Shown here piece after piece: positions 16,707-25,272 of a stretch of DNA of 64,000 bases. Under the pieces are notes generated by a model, which worked only from the letters and a program-made list of their open reading frames with translations, ran no database searches and had not been told where the DNA came from. A program made the position numbers and the translations under genes. The DNA lies in NCBI RefSeq assembly GCF_900101435.1, contig NZ_FMZH01000003.1, positions 62,001 through 126,000 on the forward strand. The letters run 5' to 3'. Source of the stretch: Pedobacter soli (GTDB lineage: Bacteria; Bacteroidota; Bacteroidia; Sphingobacteriales; Sphingobacteriaceae). Each line of letters starts with the position of its first letter. The stretch's first letter is position 1.

Positions 16707-18881
16707 ATGTTAAGAAGAATATTTTTTGTAATTTTTACTGCAGCAGTACTTGCTTGTCATGCTGCACCTAAAACTCAGCCAATGGTTGAGGGTGTTACGA
16801 ATGTGAAACCTGATGAGCAACAGCAACTCGTTATTAAAGAAGTTGTAAACCTAATTGAGAGCTACAATTACAAAAAAATTCAGGTCAACGATTCTATATC
16901 CTCGCTTATTTTAGATAAGTATATCAAATCTTTAGATCCGGGGAGAAATTATTTCCTGGCTACAGACATTAAAGAATTTGAGAAGTATAGATATACCCTT
17001 GATGATGACTTTAAAAACGGCGATTTAAGTGCTCCGTTTTACATCTATAACGTTTATGCCAAAAGATTAAACGAGTATTTCACTTATTCTTTGGCACAGA
17101 TTAAAACCAAATTCGATTTTAACCAAACCGACAGCTACGTTTACGACCGCGAAAAAATGCCTTGGGCAGCTACTTCAACAGCTCTGAACGATACCTGGAA
17201 AAAACGTGTTAAATACGAACTGGTTAATTTAAACCTGGCCGGCACAGCCGAAGCTAAAAACGTAGAAACTTTAACCAAGCGTTACCAGAACCTGCAGTCG
17301 CAAACCTCGAAAACCAATAATCAGGACGTTTTCCAAATTCTGATGGATGCCTTTACCGAGTCTATCGATCCGCATACCAATTATTTTGTACCAGCAAGGG
17401 CTACAGAATTTAACGAAGAAATGGCACGCTCTTTCGAAGGTATTGGCGCCCGTTTACAACTCGAAAACGAGGTGGTTAAAATTTCAGAAATTATCCCTGG
17501 TGGACCAGCATTTAAAGGCAAACAGTTAAGCGCAGGCGACAGGATTATTGCTGTTGCACAAGGCGATGGAGAGTTTGTTGATGTGATTGGATGGAGACTT
17601 GATGTGACCGTAACCAAAATTAAAGGTCCTAAAGGCACAAAAGTGCGTCTGAAAGTAATTCCGGTAGGAAAAGAAATGTCGTCTAAACCGGTAATTATTG
17701 AGCTTGTAAGAGAGAAAATAATTCTTGAAGATCAGTCGGCTAAGAAAAAAGTTAAAACCATTAACTCAAACGGTAAAGATTATAAAATTGGTATCATTTC
17801 GGTACCTGCATTTTATGCAGATTTTAAAGCGGCAAATGCTGGTGATAAAAACTACAAAAGCACTACCCGTGACGTTAGAAAACTAATCGATTCACTAAAA
17901 AACATCGATAAAGTAAATGCCATTGTAATGGATTTACGTGGAAACGGTGGTGGTTCTTTAGTTGAAGCGATTTCGTTAACCGGTTTGTTTATCGATAAAG
18001 GACCTGTAGTTCAGGTAAAAGATTTACGCGGTAAAATAGAGGTAGATGAAGATGAGAACGCTGGTGTAGCCTGGAATGGTCCGTTTGGTGTAATGGTTGA
18101 TCGTTTAAGCGCTTCGGCATCCGAAATTTTTGCCGGTGCAATTCAGGATTATGGCCGAGGTATTGTAATGGGTAGCCAAACTTATGGTAAAGGTACTGTT
18201 CAATCTTCTATCGATTTAAACAAGCTGGTAAACCCTAACATGTTACAGCGGATTGCCGGGTTGATCTCTAAAGATAAAACCATTGGTACTTCTCCAAGTT
18301 CAGCCAACCCTGCTGATATTAACTTAGGTCAGATTAACTTAACCATGGCTAAATTTTACCGTGTTGCAGGTAGCAGTACACAACACAAAGGCGTAACGCC
18401 AGATATAGTTTTCCCTTCAGTTTACCCGATGGATAAAATTGGAGAAGATACTGAACCATCTGCCTTACCTTGGGATGTAATTGCCAGCTCTAACTTTAAA
18501 CCTGTAGCTAATTTAGCTGCTGTTAAAGCACAACTGATTAAAAACAGTGAGCAACGCGTTGCCAACTCTTTGGATTTTAAATACCTTAAACAAGATATTG
18601 CTGACCTTAAGAAACGCGATGCAGAGGTTTCAGTAACTTTAAACGAGGCTAAACTGAAAGCAGAGCGCGATGCGCAGGAAGCTAAATCGCTGGCCAGACA
18701 GAATGAATTAAGAGCTTTAAGAGGCTTACCTGCTATTAAAAAGGGCGATAAAGTTACCAAGCAGGATGTTTTCGATTTTATTGAAGATGAATCGCTAAAA
18801 GTAATGGGCGATTTTATGCAGCAATCAGGTAATTATGTAATGAACCTGGGTATTCCTGCAGCAGAGAAAATAAACAAGTAG
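16707..18881 (+). CDS. prc: carboxy-terminal (tail-specific) processing protease, lipoprotein
   Basis: A peptidase S41 enzyme of the Prc/Tsp type that trims or degrades envelope proteins. From the ATG at 16707 it has a lipoprotein signal, MLRRIFFVIFTAAVLAC; an ATG at 16683 is a possible alternative. Domains are an N-terminal helical region, a PDZ domain (FEGIGARLQLEN...IIPGGPA), the S41 catalytic core with SASASEIFAGAIQDYGRG (Ser nucleophile) and GSQTYGKGTVQ (Lys base), and a C-terminal DUF3340-like region with a coiled coil. About 724 residues, as expected for Bacteroidota members. Confidence 0.92.
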   Translation: MLRRIFFVIFTAAVLACHAAPKTQPMVEGVTNVKPDEQQQLVIKEVVNLIESYNYKKIQVNDSISSLILDKYIKSLDPGRNYFLATDIKEFEKYRYTLDDDFKNGDLSAPFYIYNVYAKRLNEYFTYSLAQIKTKFDFNQTDSYVYDREKMPWAATSTALNDTWKKRVKYELVNLNLAGTAEAKNVETLTKRYQNLQSQTSKTNNQDVFQILMDAFTESIDPHTNYFVPARATEFNEEMARSFEGIGARLQLENEVVKISEIIPGGPAFKGKQLSAGDRIIAVAQGDGEFVDVIGWRLDVTVTKIKGPKGTKVRLKVIPVGKEMSSKPVIIELVREKIILEDQSAKKKVKTINSNGKDYKIGIISVPAFYADFKAANAGDKNYKSTTRDVRKLIDSLKNIDKVNAIVMDLRGNGGGSLVEAISLTGLFIDKGPVVQVKDLRGKIEVDEDENAGVAWNGPFGVMVDRLSASASEIFAGAIQDYGRGIVMGSQTYGKGTVQSSIDLNKLVNPNMLQRIAGLISKDKTIGTSPSSANPADINLGQINLTMAKFYRVAGSSTQHKGVTPDIVFPSVYPMDKIGEDTEPSALPWDVIASSNFKPVANLAAVKAQLIKNSEQRVANSLDFKYLKQDIADLKKRDAEVSVTLNEAKLKAERDAQEAKSLARQNELRALRGLPAIKKGDKVTKQDVFDFIEDESLKVMGDFMQQSGNYVMNLGIPAAEKINK

Positions 18882-18897
18882 TCAATACTTAATCCAC

Positions 18898-18936
18898 AAA
18901 AAAGCCTATCAGAGATAAATGCTGATAGGCTTTTTT
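18898..18936. terminator. terminator after prc, usable from both strands
   Basis: A 15-bp perfect stem (18898-18912 with 18922-18936) has a 9-nt loop and ends in six Ts. The next gene is convergent and ends at 18991, so the hairpin may serve both. Confidence 0.85.
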
Positions 18937-18990
18937 ATTGAGAAAATTTTAAAGGATATAAACTGAATGATCAGTAATCTCCGAATTCAG

Positions 18991-19923
18991 CTATGCCTTT
19001 TTAGCTGTATTTTGCGATTGCTGCATGGCCATCATCTCTTTCATCGTTTTATTCATGCCTTCGGTACTGCCATCTAAAAAGATCACATTACCCTCACTAT
19101 ACTCAGCAAATTGTTTAATCGCCTCTGTCCACATGGTGAATAAAATTACCGAAGTATCTAAATTGGCCTGTTGCATTTCGTGTGCAGCATTGGTCATACC
19201 CTTTGCTACCTCTTCTCTAAACAAAGCAATACCTTGTCCGCGTAACTGGGCAGCTTCACGCTCTGCAGTTGCAGCAATTTTAATGGCATTACCATCGGCT
19301 TCGGCAGCTTTGGTTTTGGTAATTAATAAAGCCTGTCCTTCGTTTTCTGCAGCAGCTTTTAAGTTGTTCGATGCCACTACGCGGCTCATTGAGCGCATAA
19401 TTTCTTCATCAAAAGTAATATCGTTTAACTGAAGATCTTGCAGGTGATAACCCCAGCCATCTAAAACCTGATCGATCTGCTCTTTAACGTGCAGTACAAT
19501 TTCGTTACGCTGTGCCAATACATTGGCTTGCTTTTGTGTGGCTACATAAGCCCTTATCGAGCCCTCAATGGTTCTGATCAAAGCCTGCATTAAGTTGGTT
19601 GCATCTACGAATTTAAAGGCAACATTTTTAATCGTCTCTTCGTCCTGGTTAATAACCGAGTATAAAAGCATGGCTTTAAAATATACATTGGCCTGATCTT
19701 GTGTAACCGCCTGGAATGATAATTCTACCGAACGGTTCTGGATCGAAATACGCGAGTAGATCTGCTCAATTAAAGGAATTTTCAGGTTTAATCCGGGTCT
19801 TAATAATCTTTGATATTTGCCGAAAACGGTTACTACGGCAATGGTTCCCTGTTTAACGGTTACAAATGAGCTTAACAGGATAATTACCCCGAGCGCAATG
19901 AGAATGTAAAGTGTGTATTGCAT
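18991..19923 (-). CDS. SPFH/Band 7 (stomatin-like) membrane protein
   Basis: The 310-residue protein starts with one transmembrane helix (YTLYILIALGVIILLSSFVTV). The band 7 domain follows, opening with VFGKYQRLLRPGLNLKIPLIEQIYSR. After it comes a long Ala/Glu-rich coiled coil (AAENEGQALLITKTKAAEADGNA) that drives oligomerisation. It resembles QmcA and stomatin-like slipins, which form ring assemblies in the inner membrane and associate with proteases or lipid domains. A partner NfeD gene, frequent beside slipins, is not present here. It is monocistronic. Confidence 0.88.
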   Translation of the reverse strand: MQYTLYILIALGVIILLSSFVTVKQGTIAVVTVFGKYQRLLRPGLNLKIPLIEQIYSRISIQNRSVELSFQAVTQDQANVYFKAMLLYSVINQDEETIKNVAFKFVDATNLMQALIRTIEGSIRAYVATQKQANVLAQRNEIVLHVKEQIDQVLDGWGYHLQDLQLNDITFDEEIMRSMSRVVASNNLKAAAENEGQALLITKTKAAEADGNAIKIAATAEREAAQLRGQGIALFREEVAKGMTNAAHEMQQANLDTSVILFTMWTEAIKQFAEYSEGNVIFLDGSTEGMNKTMKEMMAMQQSQNTAKKA

Positions 19924-19999
19924 AATTAGATTTTTTTATGAAGTTATAAAAAATAAATGCAATAACACATGCTGGCAAAACGCAGCATTCTAAAACAGC

Positions 20000-21232
20000 C
20001 TAGGGGCTATACACAAAATCATAGGGTAGTTGTTCCGCAAGCCGCCGGTTGCCCATATTGCCAGTCATCACTAAATCACTGGAAGTTACGTAACCTGCCG
20101 GATCGATCACTACCCCTTCCTTATTGTTTAAAGATATAAGTGTTTTCAGCATAAAGACTGAGGTTTGACCGAATTTATAAGCCAGACTCGATTGTGCCAG
20201 CTTTTCAAGTACTTTTTCGTCGCGTTTATAAACCACCATCAGCGTGTCGCTAAATTTGAAGTACATTTTATTTGCCACTGGATCGAAGGTGAGATACTTT
20301 TTATAATCAACCCGGGTAGTATCCCATTTCAAAACATCTTGCTGTCTCAGTACCCTTTCATAATACCGGGCAGAATCGGGGTTATCGGCTAGTTTCGATA
20401 GGGTTATGCCTGCGGCCATTTTACTTGCCTTATATTGCTGAACGGTTTTTAAAACATTTTGCTTTTCAACATTTTTAACAGAAGTATAGCGGTACACCTG
20501 AAAGTTCTCCGTTTCGAGTGTTTTTGCATATAAACTCCTGAAAAAGTGCATTTGAGAACCCAGGTAATTAACAGCGAAGGCCATCTTTTTCTTTTTATTT
20601 GGGTTGTTATTAAACTTTTCATAGTAAGAAAAAGTGCTGTAAGTAATATTGTCGTTGTCAAAGCTATATCCAAATTCGCGCAGATCAACATGCAGCTCGC
20701 AATCCATGATACTGTTCCGGATTAAAATAGGCTTACTGGCTATAGCTTCGAGGTAATGTTCATTTTCATTGTAAAAGAACTTAATATCTTCGGGGTTCAG
20801 AATTTTACAGTAAAGCTTATAACGGGGGTCATTCCCCAATAAAAGTCCCGAAAAGAAACTGCCCCACTTTTTCCAATCGTTTTTTCCTGTGCTCACCGTA
20901 ACTTCCATAAGGTTATTTGCCTGTTCGCTTAAAAGTATGGTATAACTCTTATTATTATCCTCAATAGTGATAACCTTGGTCTGATAGCCAACAGCCGAAA
21001 TGATGAGGTCGTTATAAAGCCTTTTTGCCGATATTTTAAACACCCCATTATTGTTGGTAGCTTCGCCGATTTGGGTATTGTTAAAATATACACTTGCGCC
21101 GGGTATGGGCTGTTTGGTGGCAGCATCTAAAACCTTACCAGCTACGGTAATTTGGGCAAAAGCGAGCTGAATAATGGTAAAATAGCAGAAGAAAACGCAT
21201 AAAGCGCTTTTTTTGATAAGCGTGTAATTCAT
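20000..21232 (-). CDS. exported protein with CarboxypepD_reg-like domain
   Basis: A signal peptide (to about residue 27, ending AFAQ) is followed by an Ig-like CarboxypepD_reg-2 domain. Its typical motif is VAGKVLDAATKQPIPGASVYFNNTQIG and it extends to about residue 110. The remaining 300 residues are of unknown fold. The domain is the same module found at the start of SusC-type TonB receptors, but no plug or barrel follows, so this is not a receptor. Such proteins in Bacteroidota are cell-surface or periplasmic with no assigned function. Lone gene. Confidence 0.75.
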   Translation of the reverse strand: MNYTLIKKSALCVFFCYFTIIQLAFAQITVAGKVLDAATKQPIPGASVYFNNTQIGEATNNNGVFKISAKRLYNDLIISAVGYQTKVITIEDNNKSYTILLSEQANNLMEVTVSTGKNDWKKWGSFFSGLLLGNDPRYKLYCKILNPEDIKFFYNENEHYLEAIASKPILIRNSIMDCELHVDLREFGYSFDNDNITYSTFSYYEKFNNNPNKKKKMAFAVNYLGSQMHFFRSLYAKTLETENFQVYRYTSVKNVEKQNVLKTVQQYKASKMAAGITLSKLADNPDSARYYERVLRQQDVLKWDTTRVDYKKYLTFDPVANKMYFKFSDTLMVVYKRDEKVLEKLAQSSLAYKFGQTSVFMLKTLISLNNKEGVVIDPAGYVTSSDLVMTGNMGNRRLAEQLPYDFVYSP

Positions 21233-21337
21233 GAGAAAATAAATTGGTTAGTGTTTTATTCATTTGTGTACAGAAAATTACGATTTTAATTGGCAAACAA
21301 AAAGGTTTATTTTTTTGTCTTATCTAAAAAACAGATC

Positions 21338-21523
21338 ATGAACGTAAAACGAACCTTCGGAACGATATTAACCATTTTAGGAATTATCGGCTTAATTTAT
21401 GCCGGATATGGCTTTGTTAACCACAGTCAAAACAACAGGGGATTGCTGGTTTATGGAGTAATCGGATTGATTTTCTTTGTATCCGGAATCGGGTTGGTAA
21501 AGAATACGAAGGATGAGAGTTAG
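21338..21523 (+). CDS. small two-helix membrane protein
   Basis: From the ATG at 21338 it is 61 residues: a basic N-terminus (MNVKRTFG), then two hydrophobic segments (TILTILGIIGLIYAGYGFV and GLLVYGVIGLIFFVSGIGLV) joined by a short polar loop. A longer reading from a TTG at 21290 would prepend a charged stretch and is less likely. No family assigned with certainty. It ends 1 nt from the stop of the convergent 41-residue small protein gene. Confidence 0.55.
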   Translation: MNVKRTFGTILTILGIIGLIYAGYGFVNHSQNNRGLLVYGVIGLIFFVSGIGLVKNTKDES

Positions 21524-21524
21524 G

Positions 21525-21650
21525 TTATCCCTTCCTGCTAAACTTTTTCGACAAAATAAACAAGGCAATTGCTGCCGCTACGGCTATGCCCAGATAAATA
21601 CCATCTTTAAAATTATCGGCTTTGGTGGCCTGCAGAATAAAAGTAAGCAT
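21525..21650 (-). CDS. 41-residue small membrane protein
   Basis: A short open frame on the minus strand from the ATG at 21648-21650 to the stop at 21525. It encodes MLTFILQATKADNFKDG followed by one hydrophobic helix (IYLGIAVAAAIALFIL) and a basic tail SKKFSRKG, consistent with an N-out single-pass protein. It begins one base after the stop of the 60-residue small membrane gene at 21652, so the two look translationally coupled. No family is recognised. The operon-like placement and membrane profile are the only evidence that it is real. Confidence 0.5.
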   Translation of the reverse strand: MLTFILQATKADNFKDGIYLGIAVAAAIALFILSKKFSRKG

Positions 21651-21651
21651 A

Positions 21652-21834
21652 TTATTGTTTCTTCTTTTGCTTAATTATCTGGTACTGGCTAAAAGCCACC
21701 AGGCAACCTGCCAGAATAATAATACCTGCTGATAATAAATTCTTTGGGTTTTGCTGAATATAATATGCTGCAGCCAATACGAGTATTACTGCTGCTATAC
21801 CAATTATGTAATGAAGTATTAATCCCTTTTTCAT
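21652..21834 (-). CDS. 60-residue two-helix membrane protein
   Basis: It encodes MKKGLILHYIIGIAAVILVLAAAYYIQQNPKN, then a second hydrophobic stretch LLSAGIIILAGCLVAFSQYQI and a basic tail IKQKKKQ. Both ends are predicted cytosolic by the positive-inside rule. It is the first gene of a two-gene unit with the 41-residue protein downstream. No family is recognised. Confidence 0.6.
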   Translation of the reverse strand: MKKGLILHYIIGIAAVILVLAAAYYIQQNPKNLLSAGIIILAGCLVAFSQYQIIKQKKKQ

Positions 21835-21962
21835 CCGGATATAAATAATTTTAAAGGTGATGAAACGATCTTACTTTTTCGTCCCACTGTGTGGCTTGAA
21901 AAATTATGATGGTTTCATACCACAAATATTCTGAAATTAACTGAGATTGATGTCGCAGAAAA

Positions 21963-23063
21963 CTAATCTTTTAAACTGATTTTGTTATCCTCGAATTTAA
22001 GCTGGTGACCAATAAAATCAAGATCAGTTAATTCTTTGATTCGTTTAAAAGCCCTGTGATTATCGTCAACAGTTAAGCGATTAATTTTATCCTGCTGTAT
22101 GGAAACTACATTGGCATACAAAAAATCACCCTTCGCATTAATTTTGAGTTGAAGCAAAGGCGCAATTCCGTTATTTCCTTTTAAACTAAACATGCCATAG
22201 GTGCAAAAATTACCGAGACTGTAGGCAATGAATTTGTTCTTGTACACCTCAACAGCCCGGGTTACATGAGGTCCGTGCCCTAAAACTACATCTGCTCCGG
22301 CATCAATCACCGCATGTGCAAAAGCATATACATTACCGCGGTTTTCTTTATAAAAGATCTCGTTTTTACGTGTTACATGCTCAAAGTGGGCACCTTCACC
22401 ACCACCATGAAACGACACAATTACAATATCGGCCATTGTTTTTAAACGGGCCACCAGCGCTTTAGCACTATCAACTTTATTTATCGATACCGTATTTTCG
22501 TTCGGTGCAAAAGCACAGAAACCATATTTAATGCTGTCTTTTTCAAAAACCTCGAAGGGTTTGTTTACCTGCCCGGCATAATGGATCTGCAAAGAGTCTA
22601 AAATCCTGGCCGTATTTTTTCTTCCCCTGGCATCAAAATCGCCCACGTGGTTATTGGCAATACTTAACATATTAAATCCCGCTTTTTTATATATCCCCGC
22701 ATATCGCTCAGGCATCCTGAACGCATAGCAGTTATTAGGATTAATACCGTTGCATTTATTGGAGCTACCCGAATTGAGAAAACAGCCTTCCAGGTTTCCA
22801 AAAACAATATCACCTTTAAGCAGGCTATCTACAGCCTGAAAACTGTTTACGGCATCATCGGGCGGAAGGTTTGTTTTTGTAGGAAAAGCTGAGCCCAGCA
22901 TAATATCACCAACAGCAGTAATTGCAATAGTATCTTTTAACTTTCTAATCACCGTATCATGTTTAACCGCAACAGGGGTAACTACCTGTGCATTGTTGCT
23001 CGTACAGCTGATTGAAATAATTATAACAAAGGGAAGGATTAAAACGGTATTGATGAGCTTCAT
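21963..23063 (-). CDS. CapA-like (PGA_cap) metallophosphatase-fold lipoprotein
   Basis: The start is set at the second in-frame ATG, which gives MKLINTVLILPFVIIISISC, a lipoprotein signal, and 366 residues in all. The core has the calcineurin-like motifs ITAVGDIMLGSAF, DIVFGNLEGC, SIANNHVGDFDARG, IVSFHGGGE and GHGPHVTRAVE, which define the PGA_cap family (poly-gamma-glutamate capsule CapA, COG2843). No capB or capC gene is nearby, so a role in poly-gamma-glutamate is doubtful; it may act on another cell-envelope polymer. It is not the unrelated CapA of sulfonolipid synthesis. Confidence 0.85.
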   Translation of the reverse strand: MKLINTVLILPFVIIISISCTSNNAQVVTPVAVKHDTVIRKLKDTIAITAVGDIMLGSAFPTKTNLPPDDAVNSFQAVDSLLKGDIVFGNLEGCFLNSGSSNKCNGINPNNCYAFRMPERYAGIYKKAGFNMLSIANNHVGDFDARGRKNTARILDSLQIHYAGQVNKPFEVFEKDSIKYGFCAFAPNENTVSINKVDSAKALVARLKTMADIVIVSFHGGGEGAHFEHVTRKNEIFYKENRGNVYAFAHAVIDAGADVVLGHGPHVTRAVEVYKNKFIAYSLGNFCTYGMFSLKGNNGIAPLLQLKINAKGDFLYANVVSIQQDKINRLTVDDNHRAFKRIKELTDLDFIGHQLKFEDNKISLKD

Positions 23064-23112
23064 TAGGTATTCATTTTTTGTAGCGACAAAGGACAAGTGC
23101 CAAAAATAAAAA

Positions 23113-23138
23113 ATCCTCCAAAATTGCTTTAGGAGGAT
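23113..23138 (-). terminator. terminator after the NlpC/P60 gene
   Basis: A 7-bp GC-rich stem (ATCCTCC with GGAGGAT) has a 12-nt loop and is followed on the minus strand by a run of Ts (A-rich tract at 23101-23112). Confidence 0.7.
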
Positions 23139-23178
23139 CGTGTATATTTTTAACTGTTAACTGAAATTGTCAACTGAT

Positions 23179-23736
23179 TTATTCTACTTCAAATTCTTTC
23201 TTAAACGATTCTAACACACGCCCGCCCTTGTAAAAATAGCGACTGTAGTAAGGCTCGTTCAGGTTACTGATTACCACCCCGCGAGAACTCGATGCGTGTG
23301 CAAATCTGTTATCGCCCAGATAGATACCAACATGTGAAATACTTCTGCTTTTGATCTTAAAGAAAACCAGATCGCCTTCTTTTAAATCTTCTTTTGATAG
23401 GGGATCTACCATGCTAAAAATATCACGCGAATTTCTTCTGATGGTAGTGTTGAAAACTTTATCGTAAATCGCTTTAGTAAAAGCCGAGCAATCAATGCCT
23501 CTTTTAGTATTTCCACCATAACTATATGGTGTTCCGATCCATTCGTATATAAATTTGTATAGCTTTAAATTCGAAGTCGCATCTACTGCAACACCCATTA
23601 CCTGCGAGAAATACTGCGATGCAAGATTATCAGGGTCATTTAATTCTTTACCAGATTCTTTTGTTTTAGTTTGCGCAAATGCGGTTGAGAGCGTGCAAAT
23701 AGCGATTAGAGTAGAAAACAAAAATTTTTTAATCAT
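23179..23736 (-). CDS. NlpC/P60 (C40) peptidoglycan endopeptidase
   Basis: The 185-residue exported protein has a signal peptide (1-21, ending AFAQ) and one NlpC/P60 domain. The catalytic Cys83 is in RGIDCSAF, with His135 in ISHVGIYL and the polar third residue His147 in RFAHASS. Members cut the gamma-D-Glu to diamino acid bond of cell-wall peptides. A GDLVFF motif before the histidine strand is canonical. It has its own promoter and a terminator, so it is monocistronic. Confidence 0.9.
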   Translation of the reverse strand: MIKKFLFSTLIAICTLSTAFAQTKTKESGKELNDPDNLASQYFSQVMGVAVDATSNLKLYKFIYEWIGTPYSYGGNTKRGIDCSAFTKAIYDKVFNTTIRRNSRDIFSMVDPLSKEDLKEGDLVFFKIKSRSISHVGIYLGDNRFAHASSSRGVVISNLNEPYYSRYFYKGGRVLESFKKEFEVE

Positions 23737-23804
23737 GTTATACAGTTATGTTTGGGTATTCACTTACACATTAACGTACACCACATGGGCTTATTGTTGG
23801 TTGC

Positions 23805-23836
23805 CAAAAGTATTAATTATACAAATGTTATCCAAA
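23805..23836 (-). promoter_or_regulatory. promoter of the NlpC/P60 gene
   Basis: Read on the minus strand, TTTG (23836-23833), a 20-nt spacer and TACTTTTG (23812-23805) fit the Bacteroidota -33/-7 promoter. The start codon is 68 nt downstream. Confidence 0.6.
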
Positions 23837-24211
23837 TGTTAGCTGTTAAAAAGTAAAAGTTATTAACATTTTAATTTTACAACCCTTACTTTTCGGTTAA
23901 ATAATTCAAAGAAAATCAGCTTTTGTCACAAAAATTTTTCCTTTCTACGGGTAGGCAAAAGAACCAAAAACAGCACTATTTTAAATTATGCAAATAAGGT
24001 TCTATGCAAAATTAAATTTTAGAATAATTTAATTCGAGATTACGATAAAGGGCGTTGTTTTAATTATAAAAAATCAGGATTAAATCTGTCGGAAAACAGA
24101 AAAGGCGATTCCCGATCCTATTCAATTGTAAAACAAGTGTTAAATGTAATTTTATGGCCGGGAATATGATGTTTTTCCACCCGAAAGTGCCAAAAATTAC
24201 AATAAAAAAAT

Positions 24212-24219
24212 TAGATTTG
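24212..24219 (+). promoter_or_regulatory. -7 box for pdhA
   Basis: TAGATTTG matches TAnnTTTG and lies 27 nt before the chosen ATG at 24247. It falls inside the longer open frame, which supports the shorter protein. Confidence 0.4.
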
Positions 24220-24246
24220 CTGTCGCAAAAAAACAAATACCCTAAA

Positions 24247-25242
24247 ATGAGTGCAGTAGAAATAAATAAAGATACCTGGTTAAAGTGGTTTGAGTCGATG
24301 TTGCTGATGCGCAAATTCGAAGAAAAAACTGGCCAGTTATACGGACAACAAAAAATACGTGGCTTTTGTCATTTATACATTGGACAAGAAGCTGTAGTTG
24401 CAGGTGCTATATCTGCAATGCAAAAAGGCGATTCGATGATTACCACTTACCGTGATCACGCTCACGCTTTGGCTTTAGGCGTTAGTGCAGATAGCATTAT
24501 GGCCGAAATGTATGGTAAAGCTACCGGCTGTTCTAAAGGTAAAGGTGGTTCAATGCACATGTTCAGTAAAGAGCATAACTTTTATGGTGGCCACGCCATT
24601 GTTGGAGGTCAGATTCCACTAGGTGCTGGTGTTGCTTTTGCAGAAAAATATAAAGGAACAGACAATGTTAATATTTGTTATATGGGCGATGGCGCTGTAC
24701 GTCAGGGTGCATTAAACGAAACATTTAACATGGCCATGTTGTGGAAATTACCTGTAATTTTTGTTTGCGAAAACAATGGTTACGCAATGGGTACTTCAGT
24801 ACAACGTACTACCAACATGACCGATATCTATAAAATTGGTTTAGGTTTCGATATGCCTTGTGCACCTGTTGACGGTATGGATCCGGTTGCAGTTCACAAT
24901 GCTATGGACGAAGCCATTCAACGTGCACGTAAAGGTGAAGGACCAACTTTCTTAGAAATGAGAACTTACCGTTACCGCGGTCACTCAATGTCAGATCCGG
25001 CAAAATACCGTACTAAAGAAGAGTTAGAAGATTACAAAGCAAAAGATCCTGTAGAATTAGCCAGAGAAACTATTTTGAAAGAAAAATATGCAGATCAGGC
25101 CTGGATTGAAGAAGTAGAAGCTAAAGTTAAAGCTACAGTAGATCAGGCAGTGAAATTTGCCGAAGAATCTCCTTGGCCAGATGCATCTGAGTTATACAAA
25201 GATGTATATGTAACTGAGAACTACCCTTACGTAATGGACTAA
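24247..25242 (+). CDS. pdhA: pyruvate dehydrogenase E1 component, alpha subunit
   Basis: E1 alpha binds thiamine diphosphate and decarboxylates pyruvate as part of the PDH complex. The ThDP motif runs from GDGAVRQGALNE to the NN in VCENNGYAMGT, spaced as expected. The phosphorylation-loop-like RYRGHSMSDP is also present. The ATG at 24247 gives a normal 331 residues; an upstream ATG would add 31 low-conservation residues that overlap the promoter. The E2 gene follows after 30 nt. The beta subunit gene is not here, so it must be elsewhere. Confidence 0.95.
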   Translation: MSAVEINKDTWLKWFESMLLMRKFEEKTGQLYGQQKIRGFCHLYIGQEAVVAGAISAMQKGDSMITTYRDHAHALALGVSADSIMAEMYGKATGCSKGKGGSMHMFSKEHNFYGGHAIVGGQIPLGAGVAFAEKYKGTDNVNICYMGDGAVRQGALNETFNMAMLWKLPVIFVCENNGYAMGTSVQRTTNMTDIYKIGLGFDMPCAPVDGMDPVAVHNAMDEAIQRARKGEGPTFLEMRTYRYRGHSMSDPAKYRTKEELEDYKAKDPVELARETILKEKYADQAWIEEVEAKVKATVDQAVKFAEESPWPDASELYKDVYVTENYPYVMD

Positions 25243-25272
25243 TATTAATAAGATTTCAATTAATTAGATATA

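Larger units (their letters stand above)
23737..24246. other. 510-nt divergent intergenic region between the C40 peptidase and pdhA
   Basis: It contains a promoter toward the peptidase (23805-23836) and a -7-like box toward pdhA (24212-24219). The pdhA frame is open back to 24154, but those residues lack conservation with E1 alpha and overlap the promoter. The rest is AT-rich with no clear hairpin or open frame. Confidence 0.5.

Noticed and set aside
21963-23063. CapA of sulfonolipid synthesis, prompted by the comA gene in the window
   Set aside because: The motifs are those of the PGA_cap metallophosphatase fold; the sulfonolipid CapA is a PLP-dependent acyltransferase.
24154-24246. Longer N-terminus for pdhA
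   Set aside because: The extra 31 residues lack similarity to E1 alpha starts and overlap a -7-like box at 24212.
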